Assembly: GCF_014174275.1 (NCBI RefSeq)
Contig: NZ_JABEQK010000006.1
Coordinates: 124,001-188,000, forward strand
Direction: 5' to 3'
DNA length: 64,000 nucleotides
Source: Gluconacetobacter takamatsuzukensis
Lineage (GTDB): Bacteria; Pseudomonadota; Alphaproteobacteria; Acetobacterales; Acetobacteraceae
Made by a program: the position numbers and the translations under genes. Every line of letters starts with the position of its first letter. The first letter of the stretch is position 1. The notes under the pieces were generated by a model. It saw only the letters and a list, made by a program, of their open reading frames with translations, made no database searches and was not told the DNA's origin. Shown here piece after piece: positions 37,203 to 44,423 of this stretch.

Positions 37203-38663
37203 GTGCGGCCCACCAGACCCCTTGCCCCACTGGCCGCCGGCCTCGCATTGCTGCTGTCCGGCTGCACCATGATCCCGGCCTGGCACCGCCCCGCCGCCCC
37301 CGTCGCCACCGCATGGCCCGGCGGCAACGAGGCCCCTGCCACCCTGCCCGACTGGCGGCATTTCTACCGCGACCCGGTGATGCAGCGACTGGTCGAACTG
37401 GCACTGGCGAACAACCGCGACCTGCGGATCGCCCAGCATCAGGTCGAGGCCGCCAGCGCCCAGTTCGACATCGAAAACGCATCCCTGTTCCCCACCCTCA
37501 ACGGCGGGGCGATGGCGAGTGTCCAGAAGGAATATGCCAGGATCTGGAGCCTGTCGCAGACCGGCGGCCCGTTCTACATGCGCCAATACGCGGTGGGCTT
37601 CGGCGTCTCGGCCTACGAGGTCGATCTCTGGGGCCGCATCCGCAGCGCCTCGCAGGCCGCGTTCGACCGCTACATGGCCGACGCCCTGAACCGCGAGAAC
37701 ATGCAGCTGAGCCTGATCGCCGGCGTGGCGTCGGGCATGCTGACCTGGGTGGCGGACAACCAGGCAGTGCTGGTGACGCAGCAGGTTCTGGAAAGCCGCC
37801 AGCACACCTACGCCCTCGTCCAGCAGGCAGCCCAGACCGGCACGGTCACGGCGCTGGACGTCGCCCAGGCGGAATCCGCCCTGCACGATACCGAGACCAG
37901 CCTGCAAATCTACACCCGCCAGCGTGCCCAGGCCCTGGACCAGCTGACGCTGCTGGTCGGCACCCCGCTGGACGACACCACGATGCGATCCTTGCAGGCG
38001 CTGACATCGCTCGACGATATCACGGCTTTTCCCGATGTCCCGGCTGGCCTGCCATCGGACATGATCGCCCGCCGCCCCGACATCCTGTCGGCGGAAGACG
38101 TGCTGCGCGCGGCAAACGACGATATCGGCGCCGCCCGCGCCGAATTCTTCCCCAAGATCCAGATCACGGCGGCCAACGGCACCGCCAGCAACAACATCAC
38201 CCGCCTGTTCCAGGGCGGCATGGGTGCCTGGAACGTCGCCCCGCAGATCACGGTGCCGCTCTTCGACGCCGGCCGCCTGACGGCACAGCTCCGCGTCGCG
38301 AAAGCCCACAGGAAGGAGGAAATCGCCCGCTACGAAAAGACGATCCAGACCGCCTTCCGCGAAGTCGCCGACGCCCTGGCCGGCCGCGACACCTATCTCA
38401 AACAGCGCCAGGCGCAGGACGCCCTGATCGCGTCCAACGACCGGCAATATCATCTGGCGATCACCCGTTTCCAGGCCGGCTACGACCCCTATCTGTCCAC
38501 CCTGATCGCCCAGCGGGACCTCTATACGGCCCGCCTCGGCGGCATCACGACGCAGCTCCAGACCATGGCCAACAGCGTCACCCTCTACAAGGCGCTCGGC
38601 GGCGGATGGAACAGCACCATCCCCCCACGCCCCACCGCCTCCCCCGGCGGCCACATCCTGTAG
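37203..38663 (+). CDS. Outer-membrane efflux lipoprotein, NodT family
   Basis: This 486-residue TolC/OprM-type channel starts at a GTG at 37203, 2 bp after the adaptor stop, with GGGAG 7 bases upstream. The signal peptide ends in lipobox L-L-L-S-G-C (Cys about 21). The two OEP repeats are visible, with the conserved AYEVDLWGRIRSASQAAFD (about 139) and PQITVPLFDAGRLTAQLRVAKA. It completes the tripartite pump. The stop TAG is directly followed by the left arm of a repeated intergenic element. Confidence 0.9.
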   Translation: MRPTRPLAPLAAGLALLLSGCTMIPAWHRPAAPVATAWPGGNEAPATLPDWRHFYRDPVMQRLVELALANNRDLRIAQHQVEAASAQFDIENASLFPTLNGGAMASVQKEYARIWSLSQTGGPFYMRQYAVGFGVSAYEVDLWGRIRSASQAAFDRYMADALNRENMQLSLIAGVASGMLTWVADNQAVLVTQQVLESRQHTYALVQQAAQTGTVTALDVAQAESALHDTETSLQIYTRQRAQALDQLTLLVGTPLDDTTMRSLQALTSLDDITAFPDVPAGLPSDMIARRPDILSAEDVLRAANDDIGAARAEFFPKIQITAANGTASNNITRLFQGGMGAWNVAPQITVPLFDAGRLTAQLRVAKAHRKEEIARYEKTIQTAFREVADALAGRDTYLKQRQAQDALIASNDRQYHLAITRFQAGYDPYLSTLIAQRDLYTARLGGITTQLQTMANSVTLYKALGGGWNSTIPPRPTASPGGHIL

Positions 38664-38826
38664 GAGCCTGACCGGACATGCGCGCTGGTGGCGATCCGAC
38701 GCGCGCTTCCTGTGCTCCGATGCTCACGGCCATACAGGCCGCTCCGCTTCGGTGCTCGGAAACACACGCCGGGCGCGCCCCTCCGGGGCGCTCTCGCTCA
38801 CCAGCCCACATGTCCGGTCAGGCTCC
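38663..38826 (+). repeat. Structured intergenic element, copy 1
   Basis: The outer arms (38663-38680, GAGCCTGACCGGACATG plus one base; 38809-38826) form a perfect 18-bp stem that begins at the last base of the upstream stop codon. Inside are CTGGTG/CACCAG (38685-38690/38799-38804) and a GCGCCCC-TCC-GGGGCGC hairpin (38775-38791). The interior is homologous to copy 2, read on the other strand at 54736-54865: CTGGTGGCGA, CCGACGCGCG, TTCCTGTGCTCCG, TCGGAAACAC and CGCTCTCGCTCACCAG are shared. Copy 1 carries about 32 extra bases in the middle. No credible coding frame. It could be a structured 3'-UTR RNA or a REP/MITE-like repeat. Confidence 0.75.
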
Positions 38827-38855
38827 ACGGGCCATCCGCACCCCAACGCGCCCCA

Positions 38856-39254
38856 TCAAACCGGGCGTCGATCCCCCGGCACGCCCACACGTGCGAACAC
38901 CGCCCCGGCCTCCTGCCGCTCCCCGCGCACGCGTCCGGGCTGCGCAACAGGGGCCGGGGCACGGGGCGCATCCAGCAGCCCAAGCAGCATTCGCGCTCGC
39001 CCCGCTTCCACATCATCCGAAAAACTGTAGAAAATGGAACGCGATTTCCGTTCCGACCGGATAATCCCCGCCCGGCGCAACGCCCCCAGCTGCTGGCTCA
39101 GCACCGGCTGGCCGATACCGGTTTCACCCTCCAGCACACTGACGGCCCGCGGTCCGTCCAGCAGCAGCGACAGGATCAGCAGCCGCTGCGGCTGGGCAAA
39201 CAGTTTCAGCCGCTCGGCCAGCCGCAGCACCTCGTCCGGCGTCAGCCCGCTCAT
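38856..39254 (-). CDS. ArsR-family regulator (BigR/SqrR-like, no cysteines)
   Basis: This 132-residue winged-helix repressor has the sequence RLKLFAQPQRLLILSLLLDG, then GETGIGQPVLSQQLGALRRAGIIRSER and the beta-wing KSRSIFYSFSD. It resembles the BigR/SqrR/YgaV group, which senses persulfides through two cysteines, but this protein contains no cysteine at all; Ser stands where the helix-2 Cys is expected (I-L-S-L). The last 35 residues are a Pro/Arg/Gly-rich tail. Its ATG overlaps the peroxiredoxin stop (ATGA, 39251-39254), so translation is coupled. The likely target is the divergent sulfide-oxidation operon via the repeat at 39977-40003. Confidence 0.82.
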   Translation of the reverse strand: MSGLTPDEVLRLAERLKLFAQPQRLLILSLLLDGPRAVSVLEGETGIGQPVLSQQLGALRRAGIIRSERKSRSIFYSFSDDVEAGRARMLLGLLDAPRAPAPVAQPGRVRGERQEAGAVFARVGVPGDRRPV

Positions 39255-39907
39255 GCGCCATCGCCCGCCCGGGTGCGCATGAACCAGGCCGGCCCGGCCG
39301 CCGCCGCATCCTGCTGCGTCTCCGCCGCCGGCAGCACGGTCTCATCCCCGGGCGTCCACCCTTCGGGCGTCAGCACGTCCTCCGCCGTCACCGTCTGCAA
39401 CGCCGCCACCAGCCGCAGCAATTCCGCCACCGACCGGCCGACCGACATCGGGTACCAGACAATGGCGCGGATCACCCCCTCGGGGTCGATGACATGCACC
39501 GCCCGCACGGTGGCGCTGCTCTGCGCCGTCCCGTCCAGCATGCCATAGGCCCGGGCAATCGCCATCGACGGGTCCTCGATGATCGGAAACGGAATCGTCA
39601 CCCCGAACTGGGCCCGGATCGCCTCCACCCACGCCAGATGCGCCGACAGGCTGTCCACCGACAGGCCCAGCAGCGCGCAATTCATCGCCCGGAACCGGTC
39701 GGCGGACGCCGCAAACGCCAGGAACTCGCTGGTACAGACCGGCGTAAAATCCGCAGGATGCGAAAACAGCAGAACCCACCGCCCACGCAGGTCGCCCAGG
39801 CACACGCGCCCCTGCGTGGTCCGCGCGACGAAATCCGGCGCCACATCCCCGATCTTCGGAGAGACACCCGGCTGGCCGGCACAGGACGGAGAAACAGGAT
39901 CGCTCAT
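39251..39907 (-). CDS. 1-Cys peroxiredoxin (Prx6 type)
   Basis: This 218-residue cytoplasmic peroxidase has the catalytic motif SHPADFTPVCTSEF, peroxidatic Cys at about residue 58. Prx6-type downstream segments follow: G-L-S-V-D-S-L-S-A-H, FPIIEDPSMAIARAYGM, and V-G-R-S-V-A-E-L-L-R-L. A second Cys (N-C-A-L-L) precedes these but is not at a classic resolving position. It is co-translated with the ArsR regulator and divergent from the persulfide dioxygenase, suggesting it deals with peroxide or sulfane sulfur stress in the same response. The ribosome site is weak. Confidence 0.87.
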   Translation of the reverse strand: MSDPVSPSCAGQPGVSPKIGDVAPDFVARTTQGRVCLGDLRGRWVLLFSHPADFTPVCTSEFLAFAASADRFRAMNCALLGLSVDSLSAHLAWVEAIRAQFGVTIPFPIIEDPSMAIARAYGMLDGTAQSSATVRAVHVIDPEGVIRAIVWYPMSVGRSVAELLRLVAALQTVTAEDVLTPEGWTPGDETVLPAAETQQDAAAAGPAWFMRTRAGDGA

Positions 39908-39936
39908 GATCCCGTTTCATAAGGCCCGCGCCCGGC

Positions 39937-39965
39937 TTGACGCAAGACAGTTTAATTCCTAGATA
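39937..39965 (+). promoter_or_regulatory. Likely promoter of the persulfide operon
   Basis: TTGACG (39937-39942), 17 bases, then TAGATA (39960-39965) in an AT-rich stretch. The predicted transcript start lies a few bases before the inverted repeat at 39977. Confidence 0.5.
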
Positions 39966-39976
39966 AACAATGAATC

Positions 39977-40003
39977 GATAATTAATATTTTCAGTTAATT
40001 ATC
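39977..40003. promoter_or_regulatory. Inverted-repeat operator of the persulfide operon
   Basis: GATAATTAA and TTAATTATC are perfect 9-bp arms around a 9-base spacer, ending just before the AGGAG ribosome site of the dioxygenase gene. The AT-rich, dyad form fits an ArsR/BigR-type operator. Binding of the neighbouring ArsR protein is inferred. Confidence 0.68.
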
Positions 40004-40015
40004 AGGAGAACCCCG

Positions 40016-40939
40016 ATGTCCGATCCCGTGCTGGCCGCGGCCGCCCAGATCCACGATGTTGAACAGGGGCTTATCCCCACGCCGGTGGTGCGGACCTTCT
40101 TCGACGAACAGACCTTCACCGCCAGCCACGTCGTGCACGACCCCGTAACCCGCGACGCCGCGATCATCGACAGCGTGCTGGAATACGATGCCGCCTCGGG
40201 CCGCACCAGCCATCGCGGGGCGCAGCGAATCGTCGATCATGTCCGCGCCGAGGGGCTGCACGTCCAATGGCAGCTCGAAACCCACGCCCATGCCGACCAT
40301 CTGTCGGCCGCCCCATGGCTGCAACAGCAGCTCGGCGGCAGGCTGGGCATCGGGGCCGAGATCGTCCGCGTGCAGGACGTGTTCGGCAAGGTCTTCAACG
40401 CCGGCACCGATTTCGCGCGCGACGGCTCGCAGTTCGACCGGCTGTTCCACGATGGCGACCGTTTCACGATCGGGTCGATCCAGGCCATCGCCCTGCACGT
40501 CCCCGGCCACACCCCGGCCGACATGGCATTCGTCATCGGCGACGCCGCCTTTATCGGCGACACGCTGTTCATGCCCGATTACGGCACGGCACGGGCCGAT
40601 TTCCCCGGCGGCGACGCCCGCCAGCTCTACCGCTCCATCCGCCGCCTGCTCTCCCTGCCGGACAGGACCCGCCTGTTCCTCTGCCACGACTACAAGGCCC
40701 CCGGCCGCGACCATTTCGCGTGGGAAACCACTATCGGCGCCGAACGCCATGGCAATATCCATGTCCATGAGGGCATAGAAGAGGACACATTCGCCGCCAT
40801 GCGCACCGCGCGCGATGCTACGCTGTCGCTGCCCAACCTCATCATGCCGTCCGTGCAGGTCAACATGCGCGGCGGACGCCTGCCAGAGCCCGAATCCAAC
40901 GGCACGCGCTATATCAAGATCCCGATCGACACACTCTGA
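40016..40939 (+). CDS. Persulfide dioxygenase (ETHE1/Blh-like metallo-beta-lactamase fold)
   Basis: This 307-residue protein oxidises glutathione persulfide or similar to sulfite. The metal motif THAHADH is at residues about 89-95, with further ligands in HVPGHTPAD (His), GDTLFMPDYGTARADFPGG (Asp) and LFLCHDY (His). The pattern matches Blh/CstB-type dioxygenases. AGGAG is 7 bases before the ATG. It is first in an operon with the DUF442-SQR fusion (33 bp) and TauE/SafE exporter, forming a route from sulfide to persulfide to sulfite to export. Confidence 0.9.
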   Translation: MSDPVLAAAAQIHDVEQGLIPTPVVRTFFDEQTFTASHVVHDPVTRDAAIIDSVLEYDAASGRTSHRGAQRIVDHVRAEGLHVQWQLETHAHADHLSAAPWLQQQLGGRLGIGAEIVRVQDVFGKVFNAGTDFARDGSQFDRLFHDGDRFTIGSIQAIALHVPGHTPADMAFVIGDAAFIGDTLFMPDYGTARADFPGGDARQLYRSIRRLLSLPDRTRLFLCHDYKAPGRDHFAWETTIGAERHGNIHVHEGIEEDTFAAMRTARDATLSLPNLIMPSVQVNMRGGRLPEPESNGTRYIKIPIDTL

Positions 40940-40972
40940 CCGACCCTGTCCGTTCCCCCGAGGCCCCCATCG

Positions 40973-42697
40973 ATGTCTTTCCGTTCCCTGACGCCCGCAT
41001 TTTCCGTCTCTCCGCAACTGTCGATCGCCGACATGGACAAGGCCGCCGCCGAGGGGTTCAAGACCGTCGTCTGCGCCCGCCCGGATGACGAGCAGGCCGG
41101 GCAGCTCCCGGCCTACGACCTCAAGCGGGCGGCCCACGAACGGGGCATGTCGTTCGCCACCATTCCCATCCCGTCGGGCAGCATCCCCGACGAAGCGGCG
41201 GTGGATTACATGCGCGAGACCCTCGCCGCCGCATCGGGCCCGGTCCTGGCCTATTGCCAGGGCGGCGGCCGGGCTGCACGGCTCTGGGCGCTGGCCCAGG
41301 CCGGCAGGATGCCGGCCGACGCGATCCTCGCGGCAGGCGAGACCGCCGGCATCGACCTGTCCCTGCTGACGCCGTTCCTCCCCCCCACGGTCGAGCCGGA
41401 ACCCACGGCCGAAGAACAGGCAGGGACCGCCGCAAAAACCGTGCGCGTCCGCACCAGGAAGCCGGCCCACCATTTCAACGTCGTGATCGCGGGCGGCGGG
41501 GCTGCGGGGCTGGCCACCGCCGCCAGCATCCTCCGCCGCCGGCGCGGCATCTCCGTCGTCATCGTGGAGCCCTCCGCCAGCCATTTCTACCAGCCGGGCT
41601 GGACGCTGGTCGGCGGCGGCGTCTTCACGCCGGAACAGACGAAGCGCTCCGAAGCGGGCCTGATCCCACCCGGCGCGACATGGGTGCAGCAGGCGGTGGC
41701 CGGCTTCATGCCCCACCAGCGGCAGGTCGCGCTCGATGACGGCACCCTCCTCTCCTACGACGTGCTGGTGGTGGCCACGGGCCTGATGCTGGACTGGGCA
41801 TCCATCCCCGGCCTGGCGGCGACGCTGGGCCGCAACGGCGTCACCTCCAACTACCGCTACGATCTCGCCCCCTATACCTGGCGACTGGTGCAGGCCCTCA
41901 AGCGCGGAACCGCCCTGTTCACCCAGCCGCCGATGCCGATCAAATGCGCCGGCGCGCCGCAGAAGGCGATGTACCTGGCCTGCGACGCATGGCGCCGGCG
42001 CGGCATACTGAACGACATGCGGGTCGGATTCGACACCGCGACGCCGGCCCTGTTCGGCGTCGCCCCCTTCGTGCCGGCACTGATGACCTATATCGAGCGC
42101 TACGGCATCGACCTCCACCTGCGCTCGAAGCTGGTGGCGGTCGATGGCGAGCGGCGCGTGGCAACCTTCGAACGCACGACCGAAGAGGGCACGACGCGCA
42201 CCGACCGGCAGTTCGACATGCTGCACGTCGTCCCGCCCCAGGTCGCGCCGCCGGTCGTCAGCGGCAGTCCGCTGGCTGGCGCCGACGGTTTCGTGGCCGT
42301 CAATCCCGCCACCCTGCGCCACACCGGCTTCGACGACGTCTTCGCCCTGGGCGACGTCGCCGGCACCACGAACGCCAAGACCGCCGCCGCCGTGCGCAAG
42401 CAGGCCCCGGTGGTGGCGGTCAACGTGCTGGCGGCGCTGGACGGCAAGCCCCCCGTCGCGACCTATGACGGCTACGGCGCCTGCCCGCTGACGGTCGAGC
42501 GCGGGCGGATCGTGCTGGCCGAATTCGGCTATGGCGGCCGGCTGGAGCCCACCCTTCCCCAATGGCTGCTGCGCGGCACCGAGCCGACGCGCCTGGCATG
42601 GTTCCTCAAGGAAAAAATCATGCCGCCCCTGTACTGGAACGCGATGCTGCGCGGGCACGAACTGATGGTGGCGCCCCGGGTGACGCAGGAGGCCTGA
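40973..42697 (+). CDS. DUF442 phosphatase-like domain fused to sulfide:quinone oxidoreductase-like flavoprotein
   Basis: This is a 574-residue fusion. Residues 1-125 are a DUF442 (TIGR01244) domain with the Cys-X4-Arg loop AYCQGGGRA (Cys about 95), probably handling sulfane sulfur. Residues about 165-574 are a type II SQR-like flavoprotein. It has FAD motif VVIAGGGAAGLATAAS (about 172), the quinone-reductase Cys in PIKCAGAPQKAMYL (about 325), the second FAD motif FALGDVAGTTNAKTAAA and a YDGYGACPLTVERGRIVLAEF tail. In human SQOR the second redox Cys follows GD; here that residue is Val (about 461). SQRs pass electrons from sulfide to quinone and make persulfide. Activity is inferred from context. 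Confidence 0.85.
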   Translation: MSFRSLTPAFSVSPQLSIADMDKAAAEGFKTVVCARPDDEQAGQLPAYDLKRAAHERGMSFATIPIPSGSIPDEAAVDYMRETLAAASGPVLAYCQGGGRAARLWALAQAGRMPADAILAAGETAGIDLSLLTPFLPPTVEPEPTAEEQAGTAAKTVRVRTRKPAHHFNVVIAGGGAAGLATAASILRRRRGISVVIVEPSASHFYQPGWTLVGGGVFTPEQTKRSEAGLIPPGATWVQQAVAGFMPHQRQVALDDGTLLSYDVLVVATGLMLDWASIPGLAATLGRNGVTSNYRYDLAPYTWRLVQALKRGTALFTQPPMPIKCAGAPQKAMYLACDAWRRRGILNDMRVGFDTATPALFGVAPFVPALMTYIERYGIDLHLRSKLVAVDGERRVATFERTTEEGTTRTDRQFDMLHVVPPQVAPPVVSGSPLAGADGFVAVNPATLRHTGFDDVFALGDVAGTTNAKTAAAVRKQAPVVAVNVLAALDGKPPVATYDGYGACPLTVERGRIVLAEFGYGGRLEPTLPQWLLRGTEPTRLAWFLKEKIMPPLYWNAMLRGHELMVAPRVTQEA

Positions 42698-42698
42698 C

Positions 42699-43472
42699 AT
42701 GCCGGCCGACCTGGCCCACCTGGCGCTGGAGCTCCTGTCCGGCGCCCTGGTCGGCTTCACGCTGGGGCTGATCGGCGGCGGCGGATCGATCCTGGCCGTG
42801 CCGCTGATGGTCTATGTGGTGGGCGTCGCCAACCCGCATGTGGCCATCGGCACCAGCGCGCTGGCGGTCGCGGTCAATGCGCTGGCCGGCGTGGCGCAGC
42901 ATGCGCGCGCGGGCACCGTCAAATGGCGCTGCGCCGCGATCTTCGCCAGTTGCGGCGTCGTCGGCGCCGTGGCGGGCGCCACGCTGGGCAAGGCGATGGA
43001 CGGGCGCCGCCTGCTGCTGTGCTTCGCGCTGCTGATGGTGGCGGTAGGGGTGCTGATGCTGCGCGGGCGCCGCAATCCCGGCTGCCCCGGCGCGGCCTGC
43101 AACCGCCACAACATGGGCCGCGTCATGTCCTGCGGCGCCGGCACCGGCCTGCTGTCGGGCTTCTTCGGCATCGGCGGCGGGTTCCTCATCGTCCCGGCCC
43201 TGGTCGCCTCCACCGGCATGCCGATCCTCAACGCCATCGGCACCTCCCTGGTCGCCGTCGCCGCCTTCGGCGCCAGCACCGCCATCAGCTACATGGTATC
43301 CGGCCTGATCGACTGGCCCCTGGCCCTGCTGTTCATCGTGGGCGGCACCGCCGGCAGCTTCGGCGGCATGCGTGCCGCCCGCGCCCTGTCCGGCACCACC
43401 GGCGCCCTGACCACCTTCTTCGCCGGCATCATCTTCTGCGTCGCCGCCTACATGATCTGGCGCAGTGTCTGA
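42699..43472 (+). CDS. TauE/SafE-family sulfite/sulfur anion exporter
   Basis: This 257-residue inner-membrane protein has about eight TM segments and the family repeats GFTLGLIGGGGSILAVPLMV and GLLSGFFGIGGGFLIVPALV. TauE/SafE proteins are proposed exporters of sulfite or sulfoacetate. A cytoplasmic Cys cluster (NPGCPGAACNRH, about residues 126-137) is notable. The ATG is 1 base after the SQR stop. As the end of the operon it would remove the sulfite made by the dioxygenase. Confidence 0.88.
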   Translation: MPADLAHLALELLSGALVGFTLGLIGGGGSILAVPLMVYVVGVANPHVAIGTSALAVAVNALAGVAQHARAGTVKWRCAAIFASCGVVGAVAGATLGKAMDGRRLLLCFALLMVAVGVLMLRGRRNPGCPGAACNRHNMGRVMSCGAGTGLLSGFFGIGGGFLIVPALVASTGMPILNAIGTSLVAVAAFGASTAISYMVSGLIDWPLALLFIVGGTAGSFGGMRAARALSGTTGALTTFFAGIIFCVAAYMIWRSV

Positions 43473-43483
43473 CCGGCATCCGA

Positions 43484-44368
43484 TCAGCGCGCCAGCCCCG
43501 CATCCCGGCGGACATTCTCCGTCAGCACCACGAAATCCCGCTCCGCATCCCCCGCCGCCATGGCCGCCAGGCACCGGTCCCGCGCCAGCGCGGCATGGGG
43601 CAAAGGCACCTGAAAATCATGGCCGGCCGCCAGGACCATCTCGGTATCCTTCAGCGCCAGCCGCACCGAGGCGCCAGGATCGTCATAGACGCGCTCGACC
43701 ATCATCTTCCCGTAATTCCGATGCACCGGCGCATTGTAGAAACTGCCGGTCATGATCTCGAACACCGTCTTCGGGTCGATCCCCGCCTTCTCGTTCAGCG
43801 CGAAGACCTCCGCCATCTGCTCGATCGTGGACATGATCAGGAAGTTCAGCGACAGCTTGACCAGATTGGCCTGCGCCGGATCCTCGCCGGCCAGAAAGAC
43901 CCGCTGCCCCAGCACCTCCAGTACCGGGGCCAGCCGCGCCACCACGGATTCCGCCCCGGCAGCAACGACGAACAGCGTCCCCGCCTCGGCCGCCGGCGGC
44001 CGCCCCAGCACGGTGGCGCTGGCATATCCCTGCCCCCGCTCCGCATGGGCATCGCGCAACCGCCGTGCCTGATCGAGCGATATGGTCCCGCAACAGGCAT
44101 GGATCGCCCCCGGCGCCAGCGCCGAGGCCACGCCCTCCGGCCCGAACACCGCCGCCTCGACGGCCGCATCGTCGAACAGCATCGACAGCACGATCTCCGC
44201 CCCACCGGCGGCATCGGCCGGGCTGGCCGCCCGCCGTGCCCCCCTTGCCACCAGATCGTCCGCCCGGGCCTGCGTCCGGTTCCACACGGCCAGTTCATGC
44301 CCGGCCTCCAGCAGGCGCCGCGCCATGGCATGGCCCATCGCCCCCAGCCCGAGAAATCCGATCTTCAT
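43484..44368 (-). CDS. NAD(P)-dependent beta-hydroxyacid dehydrogenase (HIBADH family)
   Basis: This 294-residue cytoplasmic protein has an N-terminal Rossmann motif (IGFLGLGAMGHAMARRLLEAGH). The family loop follows as H-A-C-C-G-T-I-S, where most members have S-T-I-S, and the catalytic Lys segment is KLSLNFLIMSTIEQMAE. 3-Hydroxyisobutyrate, tartronate-semialdehyde and glyoxylate reductases share this fold, so the substrate is open. GGGGAGG lies 6 bases before the ATG at 44368. It is the last gene of the minus-strand ABC export cluster, 55 bp after the outer-membrane channel. Confidence 0.82.
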   Translation of the reverse strand: MKIGFLGLGAMGHAMARRLLEAGHELAVWNRTQARADDLVARGARRAASPADAAGGAEIVLSMLFDDAAVEAAVFGPEGVASALAPGAIHACCGTISLDQARRLRDAHAERGQGYASATVLGRPPAAEAGTLFVVAAGAESVVARLAPVLEVLGQRVFLAGEDPAQANLVKLSLNFLIMSTIEQMAEVFALNEKAGIDPKTVFEIMTGSFYNAPVHRNYGKMMVERVYDDPGASVRLALKDTEMVLAAGHDFQVPLPHAALARDRCLAAMAAGDAERDFVVLTENVRRDAGLAR

Positions 44369-44423
44369 GCCCAACCTCCCCACGACAAACCGTCAGGCCT
44401 GACATGGGGACGTCCCCGCCGGC

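Noticed and set aside
38678-39064. Short coding frames across the first structured element
   Set aside because: Frames in both element copies give similar peptide fragments only because the DNA is homologous. They lack ribosome sites and the 32-base difference is not a multiple of three.
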